A stretch of 47,938 nucleotides of DNA from Candidatus Methylobacter oryzae. Lineage in GTDB: Bacteria > Pseudomonadota > Gammaproteobacteria > Methylococcales > Methylomonadaceae. The DNA is taken from positions 1 to 47,938 of the forward strand of contig NZ_RYFG02000093.1 of NCBI RefSeq assembly GCF_003994235.2, written 5' to 3'. The translations under genes and the position numbers were made by a program. The notes below the pieces were generated by a model that was not told where the DNA came from, searched no databases, and worked only from the letters and a program-made list of their open reading frames with translations. Shown here piece by piece: positions 8,212 through 17,189 of this stretch; the first letter of the stretch is position 1, and every line of letters starts with the position of its first letter.

Positions 8212-10649
8212 GGTGCAATAACGGGTATCAACGGCGCCGGATGTCCCGCTTTATCTACGCGAATAGATACCGGTATGGTATCGGCATGCAGACTATTACT
8301 TAACAAAATACCGCTACTGGCCGCGCCTTTCCGATCTTTGTAGATACCGGTACGGATAGTAAACAGTTTTCTTCCATCGGCTCCGGCTATCGGATAAATA
8401 TAAGCGTCTATCCCTTTATGTTGCCAGGCAGACAGCTCTTTCTCGGCATTAGCTTGATTACTGAGCGTGGAGAGCTGAACCGCATACGCCTCTTGGTAAC
8501 TGTCATTGGCATTTTTCACCGTTGGAAGTCCGTTATCAGGATTTGCAGTGCTCTGTCCGTCATTTTTTGAAGCCGGTTCGCCGGCAGCGGGCAAGAGCGG
8601 TTCTGCCGGCGTCGCCGTCCGGTTTGCTTGAATTTCAGCGTCGGTGGATAAGGATAATTGAGGTTTAACCGGTTCAGGCTTAGCCTCTTCCAGCGCGTCC
8701 TCGGTTTTAAGATCACGAAACGCACTGGACTTGGAAGACACAACATTGCAACGCAGCAATTGCGAACCTAAGGCCCGGCAAAATGTTTCCGCGTCGTCCT
8801 GGTCGGCGAAGCGGGCAATAAATAAACGATACCAGCGGATGCGCTCTTGGTTGTCTTTCTCTATACGCCCTTGTTCGCGCGGCATAAGGACGCGATCAAC
8901 CATCAGCGCCGAAAAACGTTGCTGCATATCGCGCCAGACATGGCCTACGCCCGAAATATCCTGTAGCCCGGCCAATTGAACCAGCCAGAACTCTTTATCA
9001 TCGGCCGGCTTATCCCAGATAACGCCCGGTATACGCAAGGAAGCCGCCGACAAATTCGCTGTTTTGTTTGCTTCAGGCCGCTTGCCGCCTCCCGGCAAAA
9101 TATCGCCTTGCGAGACGCCTCCGCCCAGCGCGGCGAACAAATCGACCAGCCCCCGATAGCGTTCCATACGGATACGGTGCAATTCATCCAGATCGCGGTG
9201 ATACGTGCGCTCGGTATCGAGCAATGTCAAAAAATCTATATCCCCGAAGTCATAGGAATCCTGGCTGTATTTCCATGCCTGGGCAGCGGCATCGGTAGCG
9301 GTTTGCTGGGCCTCCAGGCGTTTACCGTTCATATGCGTGTTGGCCAATGCGTCTTCAGTTTCCCGCACGGCCGCATAAATCACGCGAATATAGGTTTCGA
9401 CCAGCTCTTCATGACGCGCCCGTGCAAGCGCCACCCCTTCCATACGCTTACCGTAATCGAAAATGGTCGCCGATAGATTCGCCGCAACGTTTAGCAGCGG
9501 GCCATAAGGCGATACCATGCTGGCCAGCGAAAATACGCCCCAGCCGGCCTGAGCCGTCAGGTCCAACGACGGCAACACCCGCGCGCGCGCCACGTCAATA
9601 TCCGCATCGGCGGCCAAAAGCTGCGCCTCGACCGCACGCACATCCGGCCGGTGCAATAGCAGAGTTGAAGGCACAACCGGTATTACCTTCGGAAATTTCA
9701 GCGAGTCCATTCCCCGCCCGGATAATTTCAGCATACCGGGCGTTACGCCAAGCAACTGCGCCAGCGAATTAACCGCCGTTTCGCGCTGCAATTCCAGTCC
9801 CGGAATCGTCGCTTCCACGGCCAGTACCGCTGCGCGCTGTTGTTCCAACTCGATAATCGTCGCATCCCCGGCTTTCAATCTTTCGTTAACCGCCTGCAGC
9901 AGATTTTCCAGCGCGGCTTTTGTCTCACGGGCAACGCGAAGACGATCGTTTAAGGAAAGATATTCGACATACCGGCTGGTGACATTGGCAACCAACAGGC
10001 GGCGCGTATCGTCGCGCTGGTAAGTCGCGCCCCACGCTTCCATTTCAGCGGCTTCGGTGAGCGCCTTAAGTTCGCCCCATATATCGACGCGCCAATTGGC
10101 GGCAGGACCGATTTGCGCGTTTTGTCGGTCCTTTTGCGACCCGCCTTGAGTAAACGAGTTAATGCCATTGGAAGGGCTATCGTGACGCAGTTGCCCAACA
10201 GCGGATATTTCCGGAAATTGTCCGGCAAAAGCCTGTTCGGCACGGGACTGGGATTGAGAAATCCGCAACATCGCGATGCGCAGATCGGCGTTGTTGGCCA
10301 TAGCCTGGTCAACGAGATGATTGAGCTCGTCGTTTTCGAAAAAATGCCACCATTCATCGAGCAGCTGTTCGACGCGCCGTTCTACCTGGACCTTATCCTT
10401 AGCTTCGCTTTCTATCCGCTGGGTAAGCGCTTCGGTATGCTTGAATTGGGCGGGTAACGGCGCAATCGGCACATCATAACTGTCCTGTTTAATTGCGCAT
10501 CCGGGAATCAGCAGACTGCATACCGCTAAAATTGGTAACCATGCCCCATCGTGAAAAGCTTTGCTAAGTGGACTGGAGATGCCCGGGTTATCTTTATTGC
10601 GGAAATATCCCTCAACAAAACAAGCATTCCATAAAACTTTTTTTGGCAT
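8208..10649 (-). CDS. TolC/NodT-family outer membrane lipoprotein with two C-terminal SPOR domains
   Basis: An 813-residue protein. After a ~30-residue leader, a hydrophobic stretch ends in a lipobox (LLIPGC, Cys51), so it is probably an outer membrane lipoprotein. Residues ~90-510 contain the two outer membrane efflux repeats of NodT/OprM-type channels (ANNADLRIAMLRISQSQSRA; LLLHRPDVRAVEAQLLAADA; YDFGDIDFLTLLDTERTYHR). The remaining ~300 residues hold two SPOR-like domains, ~553-637 (EFWLVQLAGLQD to SQLLRCNVV) and ~720-798 (YAVQLSTLSNQANAEKEL to TIPVSIRV), joined by a Pro/Glu-rich linker. SPOR domains bind glycan strands stripped of stem peptides, typically at the septum. It heads the secretion operon and overlaps the regulator gene. 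No good ribosome binding site is seen, but no other in-frame start precedes the lipobox. Confidence 0.85.
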   Translation of the reverse strand: MPKKVLWNACFVEGYFRNKDNPGISSPLSKAFHDGAWLPILAVCSLLIPGCAIKQDSYDVPIAPLPAQFKHTEALTQRIESEAKDKVQVERRVEQLLDEWWHFFENDELNHLVDQAMANNADLRIAMLRISQSQSRAEQAFAGQFPEISAVGQLRHDSPSNGINSFTQGGSQKDRQNAQIGPAANWRVDIWGELKALTEAAEMEAWGATYQRDDTRRLLVANVTSRYVEYLSLNDRLRVARETKAALENLLQAVNERLKAGDATIIELEQQRAAVLAVEATIPGLELQRETAVNSLAQLLGVTPGMLKLSGRGMDSLKFPKVIPVVPSTLLLHRPDVRAVEAQLLAADADIDVARARVLPSLDLTAQAGWGVFSLASMVSPYGPLLNVAANLSATIFDYGKRMEGVALARARHEELVETYIRVIYAAVRETEDALANTHMNGKRLEAQQTATDAAAQAWKYSQDSYDFGDIDFLTLLDTERTYHRDLDELHRIRMERYRGLVDLFAALGGGVSQGDILPGGGKRPEANKTANLSAASLRIPGVIWDKPADDKEFWLVQLAGLQDISGVGHVWRDMQQRFSALMVDRVLMPREQGRIEKDNQERIRWYRLFIARFADQDDAETFCRALGSQLLRCNVVSSKSSAFRDLKTEDALEEAKPEPVKPQLSLSTDAEIQANRTATPAEPLLPAAGEPASKNDGQSTANPDNGLPTVKNANDSYQEAYAVQLSTLSNQANAEKELSAWQHKGIDAYIYPIAGADGRKLFTIRTGIYKDRKGAASSGILLSNSLHADTIPVSIRVDKAGHPAPLIPVIAP

Positions 10650-10861
10650 TAACAGTTAATCTCAAAACCACTATGTTCAATATGGAAAAGTATATGCAGA
10701 AACCGCAGCCCCCACAAATTGGATATTTTATTGGCTAAATATTGATCGGAAACGGTCAAAAATAACGACCTGAATCAACGACCGATTAATGCGGCGACAG
10801 TAAAACGCACAAACACAACCTTCAGCGCAGGGATTTACTGCAAAGGCTTGTCCGATTGGAC

Positions 10862-13531
10862 TTATCGACCGTTTGCGCTGTCGAGTGCATCCAAGATGGC
10901 CTGATAGTCGAAGTAATCAGCCAAACGGGACAACGAATATCCCAACTTTTCATCGATTTGGCCAATTTTCCGGATGACGGCCATGATGTCTTCGGTATCC
11001 AGCGTTTCCAGGACATTTCTTAGATCCCGGCGCAATGCGGCAGGCAGCTGCGCCAATCCGTCGACGTCAAGCTCGGTAAGGTTCTCGTCCTTGGTTTCGG
11101 CTGTATTGCTGTCGTAGCGGTATTTTATGCCCAGATGTTTCGCCATGCAGTCGTAGATCTCGTCGAAACGGTAAGGTTTGCGCACGAAATCGTCCATGCC
11201 GGCGTCGAGCATTTCCTGTTGCTGTTCCTTGAACGCGGAAGCGGTAAGAGCTGATATCTTGACCAGCTGCCCGCCTTCCAACTGGCGAATACGCCGCGTG
11301 GCCTCCACGCCATCCATGACCGGCATGCGCCTGTCCATCCAGATAAAATGCGGCGACCAGCTTTGGAAACATTCGACGCCTTCCTGCCCGTTTTCCGCTA
11401 TTTTGACCTGGAAGCCCACGTTTTCCAGTAACTTCTTCAGCAACTGCTGGTTCTCAGGCTGATCTTCGACGATCAATATCCGATAGTCGGGTTGACCCGG
11501 CTCCAGGCCGGCGATCAAGCCGCTCTCAGGCTTGATCGCCCGGATTTCGGATTCACTGGCGATTTCGACCGGAAATTCGGCCCGGAATGTGGAGCCTTTG
11601 CCCAGCGTACTGTCGACGCTGAGCTCGCCGCCCATCAAATGCACGAACTGGCGCGAAATGGCTAAGCCCAGGCCGGTACCTTGATGCGCACTGGTCTTGC
11701 CGGCCTGCACGAACGCTTCGAAGACTCGTGCCAGGTCCATCGGCGCGATGCCCACGCCGCTGTCTTCCACTTCCACAATCAGCCATTGCCTATTGTTGTT
11801 CTCTTTGACGTCCAGGCGCAGGGTGACGCCGCCCTGTTGGGTAAATTTGATCGCATTGCCCAACAGGTTGGTGATGACCTGGCGCAGTTTGCCTTCGTCG
11901 CCGCGGATCAACCGGGGGAAACGGGAGGATTGGTCGAGCAGCAGCCGCAAGCTTTTTTCCTCGGCTCGCAAACGCATCATATCGGTGATGTCGCGGACCA
12001 GCGCGCCAAGATCGAAGGCCGCAATTTCCAGTACGATGCGGCCTGCCTCGATTTTGGCCATATCGAGCACATCGTTGATCAAATTGAGCAGATGTTCGCC
12101 GCTACGGTTAATGATGGTCAGATTCTCGCGCTGGCCGGCGGAAATCTCGGGCGAGCGCTGCATCAGGCCGGAGAAACCGAGAATCGCATTCAACGGCGTG
12201 CGCAGTTCGTGGCTCATGTTCGCCAAAAACAGGCTTTTCGCCCGGTTGGCTTCTTCCGCCTTGACCTTGGCTTCCGCCAGCTCGGCGGTACGCGCCTTGA
12301 CCATTTCTTCCAGATGATCGCTGTAACGGAGGATTTCCGCTTCCGCCCGCTGTCGTCGACGGTTGCTGCGGATCAGGCTGACGATCAACAAGGTTTCCGA
12401 CGCGAAAGCGGCGAGTACGGCGATAATATAGCCGCGGTAGCTTTCCCATAGCCCTTTTTCCCTGTTCAAAATAACGCTGCCTTTCGGCAGGCGCTCGTCG
12501 GGAATGCCCCAGCGTTTGAGCTGGCTATCTTCGAAATAATAGCCGTTCAAAGCTTCCCTGAGTTGGTCGGGCGTCATTTGCAGCGGTTTATCGTTGCCGG
12601 CCACGATAATGCGGCCAATCAAATGTCCCTCTTTATCCGCACTGACCATGTAGCCGCCCAGAGACGCAGGGTTCAGAAACGAATCGGCGACAATGAAAAC
12701 CGGAACCGAGGCTATTTGCGACAACTTCGACGCAACCAGAGCGGGGATGTCTTTTTGGCCCGCACGATCCCTAAAGGTAGCGATGTAAAGAATGGCGGTA
12801 TCGTTGGGCAGCTGCTTCACTTGCTCGAATAGCTCGTCGAAGACGATGTCTTCCCAATATTCCAATTCAACTTTACCGGTGAAATGTCCGGCAATGCCCT
12901 TGATCGCATGTATGCGGGTCTGCGCATACTCCGTCCACTTGTCGCCGATGACGACGATACGCCGGGTTTTGGGCAATACATCGAGTATGGTTTGCAGCGT
13001 GATTTCCCAGTCCGACGGTAACAGCACGAACGCTCCGCTGGAACGGTCGGAAGGCAGGTTTGGCGCAGCGTAATCGAAGTAATAACGCGGCACGCCGGGA
13101 AACATACCGGGTCTGTTCAACAAGAATATCGCCGCATCCTGCAGTTCGGTAACGACGGCGTCGAAAGTGACCGTGGCATATTTTTGCCTCATGTGTTCGG
13201 CGACATGATCGCTGACGGCCGCCTTGCCCAAGCGCGCTGCATCAAGCTGTTCCTCGTAGATTTCCGGCCGCTGTTCCAGCGGCAGCCGATTCACTTCCTC
13301 GTAAATACCCTCGCGCAATTTCCTGACCCACGGGTATTCGCTGGTATACGAATGGATAATCAGGACTTTGCGCGTGGCTGCCGCCTGGGCGGCAGCCACG
13401 GCGGATTTGCATTCCGGTTGCGACGAAAGGCAACCGCTTTCCGTTGCCGGGGACGCCGCAGGGTTGGCAGCCAGCAACACTCCCAGCAATCCGACGGCGA
13501 GGCGGTGGCGTCTACTAGCCGCGGTTAACAC
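10862..13531 (-). CDS. Hybrid histidine kinase with periplasmic ABC-substrate-binding-like sensor
   Basis: An 889-residue inner membrane sensor. N-terminal signal/anchor (~9-30); periplasmic domain ~53-345 like ABC substrate-binding proteins ([44 protein letters not shown]); membrane helix ~366-388; coiled coil ~395-430; HisKA with phospho-His441 ([13 protein letters not shown]); HATPase_c ~545-655 (N-box [23 protein letters not shown]); receiver ~684-805 with acceptor Asp733 ([11 protein letters not shown]) and KPYR near its end. The last ~70 residues are helical and could be a reduced phosphotransfer-type tail, but I see no convincing Hpt histidine. It starts 21 nt after the porin stop, so it is in an operon with the porin and the haem lipoprotein, suggesting it senses a solute or redox partner handled by them. 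Confidence 0.92.
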   Translation of the reverse strand: MLTAASRRHRLAVGLLGVLLAANPAASPATESGCLSSQPECKSAVAAAQAAATRKVLIIHSYTSEYPWVRKLREGIYEEVNRLPLEQRPEIYEEQLDAARLGKAAVSDHVAEHMRQKYATVTFDAVVTELQDAAIFLLNRPGMFPGVPRYYFDYAAPNLPSDRSSGAFVLLPSDWEITLQTILDVLPKTRRIVVIGDKWTEYAQTRIHAIKGIAGHFTGKVELEYWEDIVFDELFEQVKQLPNDTAILYIATFRDRAGQKDIPALVASKLSQIASVPVFIVADSFLNPASLGGYMVSADKEGHLIGRIIVAGNDKPLQMTPDQLREALNGYYFEDSQLKRWGIPDERLPKGSVILNREKGLWESYRGYIIAVLAAFASETLLIVSLIRSNRRRQRAEAEILRYSDHLEEMVKARTAELAEAKVKAEEANRAKSLFLANMSHELRTPLNAILGFSGLMQRSPEISAGQRENLTIINRSGEHLLNLINDVLDMAKIEAGRIVLEIAAFDLGALVRDITDMMRLRAEEKSLRLLLDQSSRFPRLIRGDEGKLRQVITNLLGNAIKFTQQGGVTLRLDVKENNNRQWLIVEVEDSGVGIAPMDLARVFEAFVQAGKTSAHQGTGLGLAISRQFVHLMGGELSVDSTLGKGSTFRAEFPVEIASESEIRAIKPESGLIAGLEPGQPDYRILIVEDQPENQQLLKKLLENVGFQVKIAENGQEGVECFQSWSPHFIWMDRRMPVMDGVEATRRIRQLEGGQLVKISALTASAFKEQQQEMLDAGMDDFVRKPYRFDEIYDCMAKHLGIKYRYDSNTAETKDENLTELDVDGLAQLPAALRRDLRNVLETLDTEDIMAVIRKIGQIDEKLGYSLSRLADYFDYQAILDALDSANGR

Positions 13532-13552
13532 GATACAGTCTCTCCTTTCCGA

Positions 13553-15043
13553 CTAAAAATTGAAGCGCGAGGAGAACTGCACCCTGTTCAGGTCACCGGT
13601 CTGGCCGTCCGCCCGCTCGCGCAGGACGTAAAAGTATTCCAAGCCAAAAGTGGTCGACAGCCAGGGGCTCCAGAGCAGATTGATATGAGCAGACTGCGCC
13701 TGCCGGTTCATCTCGCCAATGCTTCCGTTCAAATTAACCGCTTGTTGCACGAAGGCCGGCTGATCCGCCGCGGAGAAACTATAGGCCAGCGTTGATCGCC
13801 AGGCCTTGTTCCACCAATGTTGGTAAGAGGCCATCGCGCTGTAGACATTGACCAGTTGCAATAGGCCGGAAGCATCCAAAGCCGCGTCCTCAAACGCGTT
13901 GAAGGCGGCATAGCGGCCGTAGGCATCCCCATAGCCGAGCATGAATTTGACGTTATCCATGCCGACGGTATTGATCTTACCGGCTAAGCTGATCGCACCG
14001 CCCCAAGCCTCCTGCTGCCGGTTGGTCGTTTGCTTGGTGTAACGAATCTGGCGTCCCATCGCAGCGAGGGACAGCGTCCCCCAATCGGGACTGTAATTGA
14101 GACGGGCTATCAGATCGGGATAGCGCTCGTCGTTGGGATTGGTAAAATTATAAGCATCCGTACTTTCTCTAAGTTGCGGGTCCGTCCACAGACGGCTTTT
14201 AGGCGACTCCACGGCCGCCTGAAATTCCAACGCTGTCCCGGCAACCGTAAAAGGCTGGGTCCACCGCACCACAGGCTGGCGCAGATTCAGCAAGTCGCCG
14301 GCGGGGCCTGTTGTATCCAGCGTTTCCGGGATAGCGGCGACATTCAGGAAAGTCGTCCAGGTAAATCCCCCGAGGAAGTTGCCGATGGAGCCGTAAGCGT
14401 GCCGCAGCCGCGGCGTGTAGGTAGAGACATCCGACGCTCCCAGAAAATCCACTTCCAGAAAAGTGTCGATGTCGCCCCAGGAACTGGGCGTGAACGACTT
14501 CAGCCAGAAGCGGCTTTCCTTCGCATGAAAGGTACTTTTGCTGTGTTCGCCGAGCCGGTTGTCGCCGACGGGGATTTGGGAAATAACCAGATGTTGATCG
14601 CCCAATTTGTCGCCGCCCATGCCGATGCTGCTGTAGTTTGCGTCCAGCTTGACGTAACCGCCAAAGCCGAGCGAGGTGTCGCTACCCGGTATTTTGAAAG
14701 TACCCTTGGCATCGCCGACGGCGACGGCCGGTGCGGTTTTTGGTTTCTCCACGGCGGCCGGAACCTGAGGCGTCGCGCCGGCCGCTACGGTTGTTGCTTG
14801 AGCGCCCGGCGGTTGGGCGGCAGGAGCGGCGGAGCTAACGAGTGCTTTTTCCCTCTCGCTTTGCGCCAGTTTCTCTTCCAGTTCGGCGATGCGCCGGTTC
14901 GATTGCTTGACCTGATTGTCAAGTTCAGCCATCTTGCCGCTCATAGCCTTAATGAGGGTTCGCAAATCCTCTTCGGCTGAGACGGAAAACGACGTGACGG
15001 CAAACGCCGGCAGCAGTAAGAAGACGGTTTTTTTTACGTTCAT
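13553..15043 (-). CDS. DcaP-like trimeric outer membrane porin
   Basis: A 496-residue protein with a cleavable signal peptide (~1-23, ending SVSAEE), then a coiled coil at ~25-65 rich in Glu/Leu/Lys heptads and an Ala/Pro linker. The barrel begins with GTFKIPGSDTSLGFGGYVKL, the hallmark start of DcaP-family porins, and ends in Phe (SSRFNF) as outer membrane barrels do. DcaP porins pass small negatively charged solutes; some family members are linked to dicarboxylates or peptides, so substrate is open here. The start lies 10 nt after the upstream lipoprotein stop and the stop 21 nt before the histidine kinase, giving a tight three-gene operon. Confidence 0.88.
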   Translation of the reverse strand: MNVKKTVFLLLPAFAVTSFSVSAEEDLRTLIKAMSGKMAELDNQVKQSNRRIAELEEKLAQSEREKALVSSAAPAAQPPGAQATTVAAGATPQVPAAVEKPKTAPAVAVGDAKGTFKIPGSDTSLGFGGYVKLDANYSSIGMGGDKLGDQHLVISQIPVGDNRLGEHSKSTFHAKESRFWLKSFTPSSWGDIDTFLEVDFLGASDVSTYTPRLRHAYGSIGNFLGGFTWTTFLNVAAIPETLDTTGPAGDLLNLRQPVVRWTQPFTVAGTALEFQAAVESPKSRLWTDPQLRESTDAYNFTNPNDERYPDLIARLNYSPDWGTLSLAAMGRQIRYTKQTTNRQQEAWGGAISLAGKINTVGMDNVKFMLGYGDAYGRYAAFNAFEDAALDASGLLQLVNVYSAMASYQHWWNKAWRSTLAYSFSAADQPAFVQQAVNLNGSIGEMNRQAQSAHINLLWSPWLSTTFGLEYFYVLRERADGQTGDLNRVQFSSRFNF

Positions 15044-15053
15044 TGTAATTACC

Positions 15054-15530
15054 TCAGTTGCCGAACTTTCTGAATAAACTGTGGCAAGATGAACAAGTCG
15101 CTGTGATCTGCTCCAATGTAGGCTCGATGGCGTCGATGTGGTTGAGCTTGGCTTGAGTATTCAGAATAGTGGCCTGTGCGCGCAATTTGCCGGCCAGGGC
15201 ATGGAATGCCGTTTGCTCGTCCGGATTCAGATTTAATGCCGGTAAACGCGACAAAATGACGTCGACGGCCGAGCCGAGTTTATCCGCGGCATCGGCCATT
15301 TTCAGCGCATAGTTGCGGCGCTCGCGGTCGATGTCCGGTTCGGTCTTGAAGCGATCGAACATCAAGCCGTTTATTTGATCCATCAACTGCCGCAAGCGGG
15401 CGTCGCTGACTGCATGCAGGGCCGGCCGGCCAGTGTCGGGCAAGCCCGGGTGCGCGGCTGGTTGCGAGGTCGAGGTACAGGCTGGGAGCAATGTCGCTAC
15501 GATAACAATGGCTAAATTTTGCAGCTTCAT
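15054..15530 (-). CDS. Cytochrome c'-like monohaem lipoprotein
   Basis: I place the start at 15530 rather than the upstream in-frame Met at 15593, because GGAAGAGAA precedes this ATG at good spacing. The 158-residue product begins MKLQNLAIVIVATLLPAC, a signal peptide with lipobox (Cys18). Most of the mature part is helical. One haem motif, CSSCH (146-150), is near the C-terminus, as in cytochrome c' and other four-helix haem proteins. Family members bind NO or CO or carry electrons. It is the first gene of the operon with the porin and hybrid kinase. The exact family is uncertain because only the C-terminal haem site and helical character can be seen. Confidence 0.78.
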   Translation of the reverse strand: MKLQNLAIVIVATLLPACTSTSQPAAHPGLPDTGRPALHAVSDARLRQLMDQINGLMFDRFKTEPDIDRERRNYALKMADAADKLGSAVDVILSRLPALNLNPDEQTAFHALAGKLRAQATILNTQAKLNHIDAIEPTLEQITATCSSCHSLFRKFGN

Positions 15531-15776
15531 ATTTCTCTTCCCGGAACAGTGGATGTCGTTGTAAATAAATCCCGAAAGATTATTTAAACACAAAATGATG
15601 GGGAATTATGAACCAAGATTACTGCAAGACCAAGCACTCTGCCAGCTTGCCAATAAAAGCCGCATTTGTTCGAGAGCGACGTAAGACAACGTCTTAAAAG
15701 ACAGTGGCTTACGCTCGTCCATTGATTAACTCAGGCTTCATTTCGACAGCTGCTAATTTGATGTGAGGCCTTCATA

Positions 15777-15819
15777 AATTAGTTTATGAGGAATGAAAGG
15801 CGCTCCCCATAAACTAATT
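15777..15819. promoter_or_regulatory. 12-bp perfect inverted repeat in a divergent intergenic region
   Basis: Arms aattagtttatg (15777-15788) and cataaactaatt (15808-15819) are separated by 19 bases. The repeat lies in the 415-bp spacer between the divergent lipoprotein and RlmN-like genes. It could be an operator or a hairpin. There is no U-tract, so a terminator is unlikely. The rest of 15531-15945 shows no gene that I can support. Confidence 0.4.
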
Positions 15820-15945
15820 ATCTAAGCCCTATACTGCTCGTGGGATGATTGTTGCATGAAAATTAAGCTGGGTTGGAATAAAATTTGCCCCTAATACTTA
15901 AAGCGAATCGATATTGGCAAATGCTGATATTGCCAGGAGAAACTT

Positions 15946-16989
15946 TTGAAACAGTCTTTTTACGATCTAAATTTTTCTGATTTAGAGGCGGTTGTAAATC
16001 AAAATAACTTAAATCCCTCAGTAGCGGCAGTTCTTTTTAATTGGCATTACAAGAAAAAACAAAGCTCTCAGTGCCATAATAAAATTTCTAAATCCTCATT
16101 GGCTTTTTTTGAACAAAATTTCGACTTTTTTCTACCCGAAATCGATACGGTTTATGAGTCGCAAAAAGATCGATCGGTAAAATTTCTTTTTAAGCTTAAA
16201 GACAATCATAAGGTTGAAACGGTGCTTATCCCGTTTAATAACAAATATTCGATTTGCCTGTCATCGCAGGTTGGCTGCGCAATGAATTGTTCTTTTTGCT
16301 TTACCGGGGAGCAAGGACTTAAAAGAAATTTGACGACCAGTGAAATTGTCGGGCAATTTCTAAAGGCTTGGCGTTGGTTGGCAGCCAATAGGCCTGGGGA
16401 AGAGAGAATTTTGAATATTGTTTTTATGGGACAAGGCGAGCCTTTACATAATTTTGATGCGGTAAAAAAAGCTTGTGAAATTTTTCTATCTCAACACGGA
16501 ACATCAATCGGCGTTCAAAAAATTACCGTCTCAACGGCCGGTTATATTCCCGGGCTTAAAAGATGGAGTCGGGAAGCACCTGGAGTGAACCTTGCGTTAT
16601 CTCTTCATTCACCGTTTGAAGAAAAGAGAAATGAACTTATTCCAATTAACAAAAAATATCCGCTAGACGAGGTGTTGGCCTATATCGACAAGATACCTTT
16701 AAATAAAAAGCAATTTGTTACTTATGAATATATTCTGATAAAGGATTTTAATGACTCTCCGGATGATGCTAAAAAACTGGGGATGCTGCTGGCCGGCAAA
16801 AGCGCTTATATAAATCTAATTCCTTTCAATTCATTCCCGGGATCGCGTTACAGATGCCCGGATTTGGATAAGGTTGAAAAGTTTAAGGAAGTTTTGGATG
16901 CGTTTAAGATTCCGACTTTAATAAGAGGTGCTAAAGGCGATGACGTATTAGCAGCATGCGGACAACTTAATTCCAATAATCAGTATTAG
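15946..16989 (+). CDS. RlmN/Cfr-family radical SAM rRNA methyltransferase
   Basis: A 347-residue protein. The radical SAM cluster motif is CAMNCSFC (Cys111, 115, 118) within LSSQVGCAMNCSFCFTGEQG. FMGQGEPLHNFDAV and the C-terminal GDDVLAACGQL, with the methyl-carrying Cys at ~338, match the dual-Cys mechanism of RlmN (C2 of A2503 in 23S rRNA) and Cfr (C8). The start is TTG, strongly supported by CCAGGAGAAAC just upstream. The gene is visibly AT-rich compared with its neighbours and stands alone, not in the usual rlmN neighbourhood, so it is probably an acquired paralogue. Whether it methylates C2 or C8, or acts on tRNA, cannot be read from the sequence. Confidence 0.85.
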   Translation: MKQSFYDLNFSDLEAVVNQNNLNPSVAAVLFNWHYKKKQSSQCHNKISKSSLAFFEQNFDFFLPEIDTVYESQKDRSVKFLFKLKDNHKVETVLIPFNNKYSICLSSQVGCAMNCSFCFTGEQGLKRNLTTSEIVGQFLKAWRWLAANRPGEERILNIVFMGQGEPLHNFDAVKKACEIFLSQHGTSIGVQKITVSTAGYIPGLKRWSREAPGVNLALSLHSPFEEKRNELIPINKKYPLDEVLAYIDKIPLNKKQFVTYEYILIKDFNDSPDDAKKLGMLLAGKSAYINLIPFNSFPGSRYRCPDLDKVEKFKEVLDAFKIPTLIRGAKGDDVLAACGQLNSNNQY

Positions 16990-17099
16990 TAACTGATGTT
17001 ACGCAGTTCGTCGCATTAATTAATGTGTCGCGTGAGCGACTCTTTAACTAACGAAGAAATGCTCAGGAACCTCATCTACACGGCCATTCAAGCATGGTT

Positions 17100-17134
17100 T
17101 GTTCCATCGTTCTGCTGAGAAGAGCGATGGAACA
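17100..17134. terminator. Hairpin downstream of the RlmN-like gene
   Basis: Arms tgttccatcgttct and agagcgatggaaca pair over 14 positions with a single G-U, around the loop gctgaga. No U-tract follows on either strand, so it is a hairpin between convergent genes (RlmN-like and the CadA-like ATPase) rather than a textbook intrinsic terminator. Confidence 0.4.
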
Positions 17135-17189
17135 CACGGTTGGCAGACAGTATTTGATTTTCTGGGCATCAAAGTAGGCAAGCTCAACT

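Noticed and set aside
11681-12451. Long plus-strand frame (256 codons)
   Set aside because: Antisense of the hybrid histidine kinase, whose H-box and ATPase motifs are intact on the minus strand.
14030-14980. Long plus-strand frame (316 codons)
   Set aside because: It is entirely antisense to the DcaP-like porin gene, which has signal peptide, barrel motifs and operon context.
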